A DNA stretch of 64,000 nt from Mycobacterium sp. DL440 (lineage in GTDB: Bacteria > Actinomycetota > Actinomycetes > Mycobacteriales > Mycobacteriaceae). This document shows positions 27,384 to 35,835 of this stretch, one piece after another (positions within the stretch are counted from its first letter, which is position 1; the number at the start of each line of letters is the position of its first letter). A program made the translations under genes and the position numbers. Below the pieces are notes generated by a model that saw only the letters and a list, made by a program, of their open reading frames with translations, was not told the DNA's origin and did no database searches. The DNA lies in the NCBI RefSeq assembly GCF_011745145.1, contig NZ_CP050191.1, forward strand, positions 1,848,884-1,912,883. Direction: 5' to 3'.

Positions 27384-30067
27384 CTGAACTGACCGAGATC
27401 CCCGACGTAGACGACGCGATCCGGATCGACTGCGACGTGCTGGTGATCGGCGGCGGCACCGCGGGCACCATGGCGGCGCTGACCGCCGCCGAGAACGGTG
27501 CCCAGGTGCTGCTTTTGGAGAAAGCCCATGTTCGGCACTCCGGAGCGCTGGCCATGGGCATGGACGGCGTCAACAACGCCGTCATCCCCGGCAAGGCCGA
27601 ACCCGAGGACTACGTCGCCGAGATCACGCGCGCCAACGACGGAATCGTCAACCAGCGCACCGTCTATCAGACCGCCACCCGTGGATTCGCCATGGTGCAG
27701 CGGCTGGAGCGGTACGGGGTCAAATTCGAGAAGGACGAGCACGGTGAGTACGCCGTACGGCGCGTGCACCGATCGGGCTCCTATGTGCTGCCGATGCCCG
27801 AGGGTAAGGACGTCAAGAAGGCGCTGTACCGGGTGCTGCGGCAACGGTCCATGCGCGAGAAGATCCGGATCGAGAACCGGTTGATGCCGGTACGCGTGCT
27901 CACTGATCAGGGCCGCGCGGTCGGTGCGGCCGCATTCAACACCCGTACAGGCGAATTCGTCACTGTGGCGGCGAAGGCCGTGATCCTGTCCACCGGGGCG
28001 TGCGGTCGCCTCGGGCTACCCGCGTCCGGGTATCTGTACGGCACCTACGAGAACCCGACGAACGCCGGCGACGGGTACGCCATGGCCTACCATGCCGGCG
28101 CCGAACTCTCCGGAATCGAGTGCTTCCAGGTCAATCCGCTGATCAAGGACTACAACGGCCCGGCGTGCGCGTATGTGGCCAACCCGTTCGGCGGTTATCA
28201 GGTCAATGCGCTGGGGGAGCGGTTCGTCGACTCCGACTACTGGTCGGGTCAGATGATGGCCGAGGTCAAGGAGGAGATCGAATCGGCCCGCGGACCGATC
28301 TACCTGAAGGTCAGCCACCTGCCCGATGAAACACTGTCCACGCTGGAGAACATCCTGCACACCACGGAACGGCCCACCCGGGGAACGTTCCACGCCAACC
28401 GGGGGCACGACTACCGCACCCACGATATCGAGATGCACATCTCCGAGATCGGTTTGTGCTCAGGGCATTCCGCGTCGGGCGTGTGGGTGGACGAGCATGC
28501 CCGCACCACGGTGCCCGGCCTCTACGCGGCCGGCGACCTGGCGTGTGTACCGCATAACTACATGATCGGGGCCTTCGTCTACGGCGACCTCGCCGGTGAG
28601 CATGCCGCCACGACGCTGACGGAAGTGGCTGCACCGGTTGAGCTTCCCGCCGATCAGGTGGCGCAGGCGCACGAGCTGATCTACCGCCCGCTGCGGCACC
28701 CGAACGGCCCGCCGCAGCCGCAGGTCGAGTTCAAGCTGCGCCGGTTCGTCAACGACTATGTGGCGCCGCCGAAGACCGCCACCAAGCTTTCGATCGCGGT
28801 ACAGACCTTCGAGCGCATGGCCGTCGAGGTCGAGGGTATCGGGGCGCGTACCCCGCACGAGTTGATGCGTGCCGCCGAGGTGTCCTTCATCCGTGATTGC
28901 GCGGAGATGGCGGCCCGGTCCTCGTTGACCCGGACCGAATCCCGTTGGGGCCTCTACCACGAGCGCGCCGATCTGCCACAGCGGGACGATCAGGAGTGGC
29001 GCTACCACCTCAACCTCTACAAGGACGCCGATGGTGCCATGCAGTTCGTGAAGCGGCCCGTGGCACCGTATTTCGTCGCGGTGCCCGAGCTGGACCACCT
29101 GACTTCGCAGGATCCCGTGACAAGAGTCGAACAACCCCACCTGCACGGCGGCCGGGCTCCGGCAGCCGAGCACTCCCGGGTCCGCCCGACCTCATCCGTG
29201 CAGCCGCCGTCACCTCGCATCGTCGCGGTGCTGGCGTTGGAGGAGCCCACACTGGAGGATCTGAACACCTACCTGACCGACCGCGACGCCGGCGTGCGCC
29301 GTACCGCGGTGGCCACCCTCGTCGAGCATCTGCCCGACGGATACCAGCCCGCGCTGGTGGCCGCCCTGGCCGACGACGACGCCGAGGTACGGCGAGAAAC
29401 CGCCGATGCGGTTCGCGAACTCGTCGAGGTCCTGCCCGACCCGGCTGCTTTCGTCGACCGCTTGGACTCCTCCGACCCGGTGGTCCGCGCGGCCACGGTG
29501 TACCTGTCGAGTTCCCGGCGCGTCGGCAGCGCCCAGGCGTACCGGGCCGCGTCGACCGACGTCGATCACCGGGTTCGGATCGAGGCGGTCCGAGCGCTGG
29601 TGTCGGTCGACGACCACGCCGGGGTCGCAGTGGCCACCACCGATGAGAACCGGGAGGTGCGGATCGCCGCGGTGGGCGGCCTGGCGACGCTGCGGGCCGG
29701 CGCCGACACGGTGCGGGTGGCGTTGGACGATCCCGATCCGCTGGTGCGGGCGGCGGCGCTGGCGTCCCTCGGCGCGGTCGGATGCACCGACGACGACGTG
29801 GTCAGCGTCGAGAAGGCGTTCACCGAATCGGCCTGGCAGATCCGCCAGGGCGCGGCGCGGGCGCTGGCCGGGGCGCTGCCCGAGGTGGCCGTCCCGACCT
29901 TGTCACGGGCGCTCGAGGATCAGCACCTCGATGTCCGCAAGGCCGCGGTGCTGAGCCTGAGTCGGTGGGCCGATTCGGAGACGGCGGCGCGTCAGGCGCT
30001 GACCGTGGCGCTGGACGACAGTGACGCCGATGTGCGCGCCTACGCGCGGCAGGCGCTAGCTGGTTGA
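27380..30067 (+). CDS. Fumarate-reductase/AprA-like flavoprotein fused to HEAT repeats
   Basis: The 895-residue protein has an FAD-binding motif at residues 24-29 (GGGTAG), followed by AALTAAENGAQVLLLEKA. The succinate dehydrogenase/fumarate reductase/AprA-type core runs to about residue 435, ending VPGLYAAGDLACVPHNYMIGAF. A helical C-terminal flavoprotein domain spans about 440-570. From about residue 610 to the end there are roughly nine HEAT-like repeats, with pairs such as DAEVRRETADAVREL and DADVRAYARQALAG. The start overlaps the ATPase gene by 4 bp. It is the catalytic candidate of the cluster, paired with the ferredoxin. The substrate is unknown; I found no related protein with this fusion to recall. 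Confidence 0.85.
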   Translation: MTELTEIPDVDDAIRIDCDVLVIGGGTAGTMAALTAAENGAQVLLLEKAHVRHSGALAMGMDGVNNAVIPGKAEPEDYVAEITRANDGIVNQRTVYQTATRGFAMVQRLERYGVKFEKDEHGEYAVRRVHRSGSYVLPMPEGKDVKKALYRVLRQRSMREKIRIENRLMPVRVLTDQGRAVGAAAFNTRTGEFVTVAAKAVILSTGACGRLGLPASGYLYGTYENPTNAGDGYAMAYHAGAELSGIECFQVNPLIKDYNGPACAYVANPFGGYQVNALGERFVDSDYWSGQMMAEVKEEIESARGPIYLKVSHLPDETLSTLENILHTTERPTRGTFHANRGHDYRTHDIEMHISEIGLCSGHSASGVWVDEHARTTVPGLYAAGDLACVPHNYMIGAFVYGDLAGEHAATTLTEVAAPVELPADQVAQAHELIYRPLRHPNGPPQPQVEFKLRRFVNDYVAPPKTATKLSIAVQTFERMAVEVEGIGARTPHELMRAAEVSFIRDCAEMAARSSLTRTESRWGLYHERADLPQRDDQEWRYHLNLYKDADGAMQFVKRPVAPYFVAVPELDHLTSQDPVTRVEQPHLHGGRAPAAEHSRVRPTSSVQPPSPRIVAVLALEEPTLEDLNTYLTDRDAGVRRTAVATLVEHLPDGYQPALVAALADDDAEVRRETADAVRELVEVLPDPAAFVDRLDSSDPVVRAATVYLSSSRRVGSAQAYRAASTDVDHRVRIEAVRALVSVDDHAGVAVATTDENREVRIAAVGGLATLRAGADTVRVALDDPDPLVRAAALASLGAVGCTDDDVVSVEKAFTESAWQIRQGAARALAGALPEVAVPTLSRALEDQHLDVRKAAVLSLSRWADSETAARQALTVALDDSDADVRAYARQALAG

Positions 30068-30081
30068 GCGGCACCGCCGCT
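30067..30081. terminator. Short hairpin between convergent genes
   Basis: AGCGGC and GCCGCT flank the loop ACC. It begins on the last base of the flavoprotein TGA and lies just before the end of the opposite-strand aldehyde dehydrogenase. The arms are only 6 bp. Confidence 0.4.
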
Positions 30082-30082
30082 G

Positions 30083-31489
30083 TCAGAGTCCGATGTAGAC
30101 CGACTTGGTATTGAAGTAGGCCTCGAGTCCCTTCTTGCCCCGCTCACCGCCCCAGCCCGACTGCTTGTGGCCACAGATCGGCATAGAGGGATCCGCCGCC
30201 AACGCGGAGTTCACCCAGATCTGGCCGCCCCGAAGGGAATTCGCAACGCGGTGGGCGCGGCTGAGGTTCTCGGTCCAGATCGCGCCGGCCAAGCCGTACT
30301 CGGTGTCGTTGGCGGCGGAGATTGCCTCTTCTTCTTCGTCGAACGGGATCACCGACCCGACTGGCCCGAAGATCTCCTCCTTGATCAGCCGCATGTCGGG
30401 GGTGGTGTTGGTGATGATGGTGGCCTCGTAGAAGTAGCCTTTGCGATCCATCGGCTTGCCACCGGTGATCACCTCGGCGCCGCCGGCCACGCCGTCGTTG
30501 ACGATGCCCTCCACACGGCTCCGCTGCTTCTCACTGATCAACGGTCCCAACACCGAGGTGGGATCCTCGTAGCCGCCCATCGGCAGCATCTGGGCGAACG
30601 CGGCCAGACCTTCGACCACCCGGTCGTAGATCTTGCGCTGCACATAGATACGGGATGTGCAGGAACAGTTCTGGCCGGAACCGGCAAGCAACCCCATGCC
30701 GGCGCCCATGATCGCCTTGTCGAGATTCGCATCGTCGAACATGATCAGCGGCGACTTGCCACCGAGTTCCAACGTCAGCCGCTTGAGGTTGCCTGCAGCG
30801 GCCTTGACGATCAGTCGCCCCACCTCCGTTGACCCGGTGAACGCGATCTTGTCTACGTCCGAGTGCGCGGTGAGCGCCGCGCCGGTGGTCTCGCCGTACC
30901 CGGTGATGACATTGAGCACACCGTCGGGCAATCCTGCCTCGCGGAAGATCTCTTCGAGCTTCAGCGCGGACAGCGGGGTTTCCTCAGCCGGCTTGAGGAC
31001 TGCGCTACATCCCGCAGCGAGGGCTGGGGCGACCTTGAGCATGGCGACGAAAAACGGTCCGTTCCAAGGGATGATGAGACCCACGACGCCGACCGGCTCG
31101 AGCTGGGTGAAAGTGTGATATTCCTCGAAGTGGCCGAGCAGGCCATCGGAGATGAGATTGGCCGACTCGCCGTGGATCTTGCCAACCCAACCTGCGTAGT
31201 AGATCAGCATTTCATTGGCGACCTTGATGATCTGCTGCGCAGCCATTGCGTTCATACCGTTGTCCCGCGCCTCGATCTCCGCGAGTTCCTCGGTGCGCGC
31301 CTTGATGATCTCCGCGGCGCGGAAAAGTACGTCGGCCCGGTGGGCCGCGGGCAGCTTGCGCCACACCCCTGATTCGAAGGTCTCTCGTGCCCGGGCCACC
31401 GCGGCATCGACTGCGGCCTGATCCGAATCGGGGACCTCCGCGATCTGCTCCTCGTTGGAGGGGTTGAACACCGGGATGGAGCTGCTCAC
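30083..31489 (-). CDS. Aldehyde dehydrogenase family protein
   Basis: The 468-residue NAD(P)-dependent enzyme oxidises an unknown aldehyde to the acid. Motifs are VGLIIPWNGPFFVAMLK, the Rossmann stretch IAFTGSTEVGRLI, the general-base Glu in LTLELGGKSPLI and the nucleophile Cys in SGQNCSCTSRIY. The GTG at 31489 is chosen because AAAGGACGG lies 5-8 nt upstream and the product then begins at the conserved PVFNPSNEE. A longer reading adds 30 unlikely residues. It is divergent from the LuxR-type ATPase regulator, its likely controller. Confidence 0.93.
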   Translation of the reverse strand: MSSSIPVFNPSNEEQIAEVPDSDQAAVDAAVARARETFESGVWRKLPAAHRADVLFRAAEIIKARTEELAEIEARDNGMNAMAAQQIIKVANEMLIYYAGWVGKIHGESANLISDGLLGHFEEYHTFTQLEPVGVVGLIIPWNGPFFVAMLKVAPALAAGCSAVLKPAEETPLSALKLEEIFREAGLPDGVLNVITGYGETTGAALTAHSDVDKIAFTGSTEVGRLIVKAAAGNLKRLTLELGGKSPLIMFDDANLDKAIMGAGMGLLAGSGQNCSCTSRIYVQRKIYDRVVEGLAAFAQMLPMGGYEDPTSVLGPLISEKQRSRVEGIVNDGVAGGAEVITGGKPMDRKGYFYEATIITNTTPDMRLIKEEIFGPVGSVIPFDEEEEAISAANDTEYGLAGAIWTENLSRAHRVANSLRGGQIWVNSALAADPSMPICGHKQSGWGGERGKKGLEAYFNTKSVYIGL

Positions 31490-31589
31490 TTGATCCGTCC
31501 TTTCGCCGAGTCGCTCTGCGGGGCAGACCTGGCACGTCGATTGCGAAAACTGTCGGTCTGCGCGCGAGGCCGCGGACAAACCACCGCGA

Positions 31590-31605
31590 GCTTATGCGCG
31601 TAAGC
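31590..31605. promoter_or_regulatory. Inverted repeat in the aldehyde dehydrogenase / LuxR intergenic region
   Basis: GCTTA-N6-TAAGC lies roughly midway between the two divergent starts. GCGTAA occurs twice in tandem at 31599 and 31611. It is a candidate operator for the adjacent regulator. Confidence 0.35.
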
Positions 31606-31674
31606 AGAAAGCGTAAAGAGGTTTCTACGACATCGAAGTTCGTCGTTACCGCTGCTAACGACCGGGCGGCGGCT

Positions 31675-31680
31675 TAATCT
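31675..31680 (+). promoter_or_regulatory. Probable leaderless -10 element of the LuxR-type regulator
   Basis: TAATCT fits TANNNT and ends 6 bp before the GTG at 31687. Confidence 0.5.
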
Positions 31681-31686
31681 CGATGC

Positions 31687-34296
31687 GTGCGACTCGCCTG
31701 GCCGCTGACGGGGCGGTTGGAGGAGACCCGGCTGATCGACGCCGCGCTGGACTCCGCCGAACTGTCCGGGATCGTGATCTATGGCGCTGCCGGGGTCGGC
31801 AAGAGCCGTATTGCCCGTGAAGCGCTCTCGACCGTGGGCGCCAATGGCCATGAGACCCGTTGGGCGGTAGGGACATCGGCCGCCCGGGCGCTGCCATTGG
31901 GGACGTTCGCACGGTGGGTGGGAACCTCGGACGCCGACAGTGTGGCGCTGGTCGGCCGGGTGATCGACGGTCTCACCGGGTCATCCGACGGCCGGCCGAT
32001 ACTGGTGTGCGTCGATGACGCGCACCTGCTCGACGGGTTGTCGGGTTTCGTGTTGCAGCAGATCGTGCAGCGCGGTGCAGCCAAGCTCCTGCTGACCGTG
32101 CGGACAGGTGCACCAGTGCCCGCCGAGGTTCTGACCGCTTGCGAGCGTGGCCGGTTCGAGCGGTTGGACCTGCAACCCTTGTCCCGCGACGAGTCAGCCC
32201 AATTGCTGACCGCCGCGCTCGGGGGCCCGATCGACGGGGAAGCAGCGCACCGGTTGTGGCGGCTGACTCGCGGCAACGTGCTCTACCTGCGCAACATCGT
32301 CGAACAAGAAGTCACCCAGGGGCGGCTCGCTTGCGAGGATGGGTGCTGGCGGTGGACCGGAGATCCGGTGATACCGCCCGGGCTGGTCGAATTGATCGAA
32401 GCACGCATCGGTGCACTACCACCGTCGGTCAGCAAGGTCGTCGATGTGCTGGCAGTGGCCGAGCCGATCCAGCTGGATCGACTGATCGCGATCACCGACG
32501 CCGATTCGGTGGCTGCGGCCGAGACACGTGGTCTGATCACCATCGATTCCACCGAGCGGGAGGTCAGGGTCGCCCATCCGCTGTACTCCGAGGTGAGGCG
32601 CAACCGGGTGCCAGGTTCCCGGTTGCGCCGACTGCGCGGGCTGGTGGCCACCGCGCTCGGTGACCGGGATGACCACGACTCCATGCGGGTGGTGGTACGG
32701 CGGGCCACGCTGATGCTCGATTCGGATCTGCCGCTCGATCCCGACTTGTTGACCCGGGCCGCACAGGGTGCGGTGTGGCTTTCCGATCTGTCACTGGCCG
32801 ACCGGTTGGCCCAGGGGGCGATCGAGGCCGGCGGCGGTGCAGAGGCGAATTTCATTCGGGCCCATGCTTTGTCGTGGCTGAGCCGGGGTGAGGAATCGGA
32901 CGCGGTGCTCGACGCCATCGAGACCGCCGACCTCACCGACGACGGACGGGCCCGGCTGGCCTTCCTGCGGGCGTCCAACATGTTGTGGGCCCTGGCCGAC
33001 CCGGCCGGCGCCAAGCGGCATGTCGATGATGCGGCGGCGGGCATCCCGGCGTCCGCCCGTGGCTGTACCGACGCGTTCTACACGGTGTACTGGGCCGCGA
33101 TGGGTGATCCGGAACAGGCCTGGGCCGCATTCAGCCGGCTGGACCTGGAAGCGCTGCCTGCCATCGTGGGCGCGGTGACCGCGTGGGCCGTGGCGGCGTC
33201 ATGCGGCGACGCGGGCCGCACCGACGAGGCCGTGGCAGCCGCCCAAGTCGGCTACCGCATCACGGACGGCTCCTTCGATGCGGCCCACACGCGGTTCGTC
33301 ATCGCCGACGCACATATCGGTGCGCTGTTGCTGGCCGGGCGGATCCGCGAGGCACGCGAGGAGGCCGAGCGGCTCAGCCGGCAGGCCGCCGACCTGCCCG
33401 GCGCGGCACAGCTGTTCGGCATGGCGCTAATGGGTCGCACCGCGGCGTGGGCCGGACAGCTCGGCGACGCGGCGGAACTGCTGGATCCGGCGGTCGAAAT
33501 GATGCGGGCAGCGGGGGAGACGAACGGATTCGGCTATCGCTTTCACCTGCCCAGGGCCACTGCACTGGCGATCAGCGGTTTGTCCGATGACCATTCGCTG
33601 GTCGAACTCGACGAATGTCGGCATCCCAGTTGGCACTACCTCGCCTACGAGCACGCCCTGGTGCGGGCCTGGGTCGCTGCGACCCAGGGGGCGATATCGG
33701 AGGCCGTCGACATCGCGCTCGATGCCGCCGACACCGCCGGGGCCAACCGTCAATTCGCGGCCGAGGTGTTGTGCCTGCAGACCGCGGCACAGTTCGGCGA
33801 TCATTCCGGCACCCGGCGGCTCGACGCGTTGACCGGTCTCGTGGAGGGGCCGCGAGTCGGTGCCGCTGCTGCGCTGTGCCGGGCCCTGGCCCACGACGAC
33901 GGTGACGGGTTGGCAGAGGCATCAACAGAATTCGAGGGGCTCGGCGATCTGGTGGCAGCGGCCGACGCGGCCGGTCGTGCGGCGGTGGCGTATCGACGCA
34001 AGGACATGCGCGGGTCGGCCCTGGCAGCGGCGACGCGGGCCACCGCACTGGCCGAAGCATGCGGTGGAGCGGCCACACCGGCGTTGCTCACCGCTGCCGA
34101 ACGTCTGCCCTTGACGGACCGGGAACGCGAGATCGCGATGCTGATCGGCGCTGGGTTGTCCAGCCGGGCGATTGCCGACCGGCTACACCTTTCGGTCCGC
34201 ACCGTCGAGGGGCACATCTACCGCGCGATGGCGAAAACCGCGGTGTCAACCAGGGCCGAGCTGATCGCGCTGCTGCCCCGACGGCACCGCCGCTGA
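31687..34296 (+). CDS. Large ATP-binding LuxR-family (LAL type) transcriptional regulator
   Basis: The 869-residue protein begins with a P-loop ATPase: Walker A GAAGVGKSR at about residues 33-41, and Walker B in ILVCVDDAHLLDG. A long helical, TPR-like middle (about 300-790, Ala-rich helix pairs) follows. It ends with a LuxR helix-turn-helix: LTDREREIAMLIGAGLSSRAIADRLH (in part) and SVRTVEGHIYRAM. LAL regulators bind an inducer and ATP and activate nearby genes. The divergent aldehyde dehydrogenase is the natural target. Confidence 0.9.
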   Translation: MRLAWPLTGRLEETRLIDAALDSAELSGIVIYGAAGVGKSRIAREALSTVGANGHETRWAVGTSAARALPLGTFARWVGTSDADSVALVGRVIDGLTGSSDGRPILVCVDDAHLLDGLSGFVLQQIVQRGAAKLLLTVRTGAPVPAEVLTACERGRFERLDLQPLSRDESAQLLTAALGGPIDGEAAHRLWRLTRGNVLYLRNIVEQEVTQGRLACEDGCWRWTGDPVIPPGLVELIEARIGALPPSVSKVVDVLAVAEPIQLDRLIAITDADSVAAAETRGLITIDSTEREVRVAHPLYSEVRRNRVPGSRLRRLRGLVATALGDRDDHDSMRVVVRRATLMLDSDLPLDPDLLTRAAQGAVWLSDLSLADRLAQGAIEAGGGAEANFIRAHALSWLSRGEESDAVLDAIETADLTDDGRARLAFLRASNMLWALADPAGAKRHVDDAAAGIPASARGCTDAFYTVYWAAMGDPEQAWAAFSRLDLEALPAIVGAVTAWAVAASCGDAGRTDEAVAAAQVGYRITDGSFDAAHTRFVIADAHIGALLLAGRIREAREEAERLSRQAADLPGAAQLFGMALMGRTAAWAGQLGDAAELLDPAVEMMRAAGETNGFGYRFHLPRATALAISGLSDDHSLVELDECRHPSWHYLAYEHALVRAWVAATQGAISEAVDIALDAADTAGANRQFAAEVLCLQTAAQFGDHSGTRRLDALTGLVEGPRVGAAAALCRALAHDDGDGLAEASTEFEGLGDLVAAADAAGRAAVAYRRKDMRGSALAAATRATALAEACGGAATPALLTAAERLPLTDREREIAMLIGAGLSSRAIADRLHLSVRTVEGHIYRAMAKTAVSTRAELIALLPRRHRR

Positions 34297-34350
34297 TTCG
34301 GGTACCGGGGTACTCACTCTGGTCGGGCGAAACCGTCGCATCCTGGATCG

Positions 34351-34554
34351 ATGGCCGACGAGGGCGACTTGCATGAACGGGCGCTGCGGCAGCTGCCGTT
34401 GCCGTACTCGCTGGCATTGCGGTTGCGCGACGCCGGCGTGGCACGTGAGTTGGTGTGCGAGTACCTCAGTGTCGAGGAATCCGCGCTCGATGGCATCTAC
34501 CGGATCGCTGAAGCCAAAATGGCCGCGGCACTGCAGTCAACTGCGAAATCCTGA
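34351..34554 (+). CDS. Small HTH-like conserved protein
   Basis: The 67-residue acidic protein contains ALRQLPLPYSLALRLRDAGVA (in part), then a CEYLSVEESALDGIYRIAEAKM helix. Together these resemble the helix-turn-helix region of sigma-factor region 4 without the rest of a sigma factor. It starts 54 bp after the LuxR-type regulator in the same direction and is probably co-transcribed with it. I cannot name the family. The even codon use and compact, fully helical prediction support a real gene. Confidence 0.55.
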   Translation: MADEGDLHERALRQLPLPYSLALRLRDAGVARELVCEYLSVEESALDGIYRIAEAKMAAALQSTAKS

Positions 34555-34581
34555 ACCGCTGGTGCTGTCTCGACCAGAGGA

Positions 34582-35817
34582 CTACAAATCCAGCGCCTGA
34601 TACGTGCGACGCACGAATCGGGGTTGTGCCATCTGAAGTTTCGCCGTCGAGGTGTTGCCGCTGACGGCGGCCGCATCCACCGAGAGATTCGGATGGTTCT
34701 GGATCAGGTAGATCAGGATCAGATCTGCCGACGGATCGGCCTGCCACCAGGTGCCGTAGGCGCCGGGCCAACTGAAAGTGCCCAATCCACCCGGGCCGAA
34801 CAACTGGCGTGACTTCGCCGGATCGGTCACCACCGACAGGTTGAGGCCGAAGCCCCGGCCCACCCAGAACGGTGCCCCGAGGAACTGGTACTGCTTCTGT
34901 TCGGGGGTGAGCCGGTCGGTACGCATCACCCGTACCGATTCCTCGGACAGCACGCGCACCCCGTCGACCGTCCCGCCGGCCAACAACATCCTGGCGAACT
35001 TCAAATAGTCGTCGGCGGTGGAGAACAACCCTGCTCCGCCCGTGCAGAACGGGGGATCGGTGATCGGCGCCGGCCCCATCACATCGTGGTTCAAGGTGTT
35101 GTCGGCGGTCAGCTGGTACATCGTCGCCGCCCGTCGCCGGCCGGCCGCGTCGACCGAGAACCCGGTGTCGACCATGCCCAGCGGCGCGAAGACCCGTTCA
35201 GACAGCACCTGGGCCAGCGGCTTGCCCTCGATCCGGGACAGCGCGATCCCGAGCACGTCGGTGGAGTGGCTGTAGGTGAGGCGTTCACCCGGCTGATGGG
35301 CCAACGGCAGCTTGGCCACCTCGCCCAGCCAGCGGTCCTGGTCCTGGCGCAGCGACAGCTTGCCGTAGGCCGATGCCAGCGGGCCCAGGACCGAGAACAC
35401 ATAGGCCAGGCCGCTGCGATGGGTCATCAGGTCGTCGAACGTGATGGGCCGCCGCGCAGGCTCGGTGAGGTCCAGAGGGCCGCGCGTCTCGCGCAGCACA
35501 CGCATGCCGGCCAGTTCGGGCAGCCATTTCGTGACCGGCTCGTTCAGCGCGAACTTGCCCTCCTCCACCAGCGTCATCGCCGCGGCCACCGTGACGGGCT
35601 TCGTCATGGAGGCGATCCGGAAGATGGTGTCGGGCTGCATCGGCAGCCCCGCGTCCACGTCGCGGTGGCCCAGGGCATTGACCTGGAGGATCCGGCCCGC
35701 CTGCCACACCAGAGTCACCGCACCGGCGAGCAGACCGGCGTCGATGGCCTCACGGATGGACGATTGATTGCCGTCGAGGTTCACCCGCGCCAGCCTATCC
35801 AGCGGCGCCGACGCCAT
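34582..35817 (-). CDS. Serine hydrolase, beta-lactamase/esterase (class C fold) family
   Basis: The 411-residue protein has the S-x-x-K catalytic motif in RIASMTKPVT (Ser at about residue 70). The Tyr motif is YSHS in GERLTYSHSTDVLG, and a conserved FCTGGAGLFSTADDYLKF segment follows. Mycobacteria carry many such proteins, acting as esterases, peptidases or weak beta-lactamases. There is no signal peptide, so it is probably cytoplasmic. A GGAGG ribosome site precedes the ATG at 35817. It sits 18 bp downstream of the AraC-type regulator in the same direction and may be co-transcribed with it. Confidence 0.88.
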   Translation of the reverse strand: MASAPLDRLARVNLDGNQSSIREAIDAGLLAGAVTLVWQAGRILQVNALGHRDVDAGLPMQPDTIFRIASMTKPVTVAAAMTLVEEGKFALNEPVTKWLPELAGMRVLRETRGPLDLTEPARRPITFDDLMTHRSGLAYVFSVLGPLASAYGKLSLRQDQDRWLGEVAKLPLAHQPGERLTYSHSTDVLGIALSRIEGKPLAQVLSERVFAPLGMVDTGFSVDAAGRRRAATMYQLTADNTLNHDVMGPAPITDPPFCTGGAGLFSTADDYLKFARMLLAGGTVDGVRVLSEESVRVMRTDRLTPEQKQYQFLGAPFWVGRGFGLNLSVVTDPAKSRQLFGPGGLGTFSWPGAYGTWWQADPSADLILIYLIQNHPNLSVDAAAVSGNTSTAKLQMAQPRFVRRTYQALDL

Positions 35818-35835
35818 CCGCGCTGCCTCCGTGCG

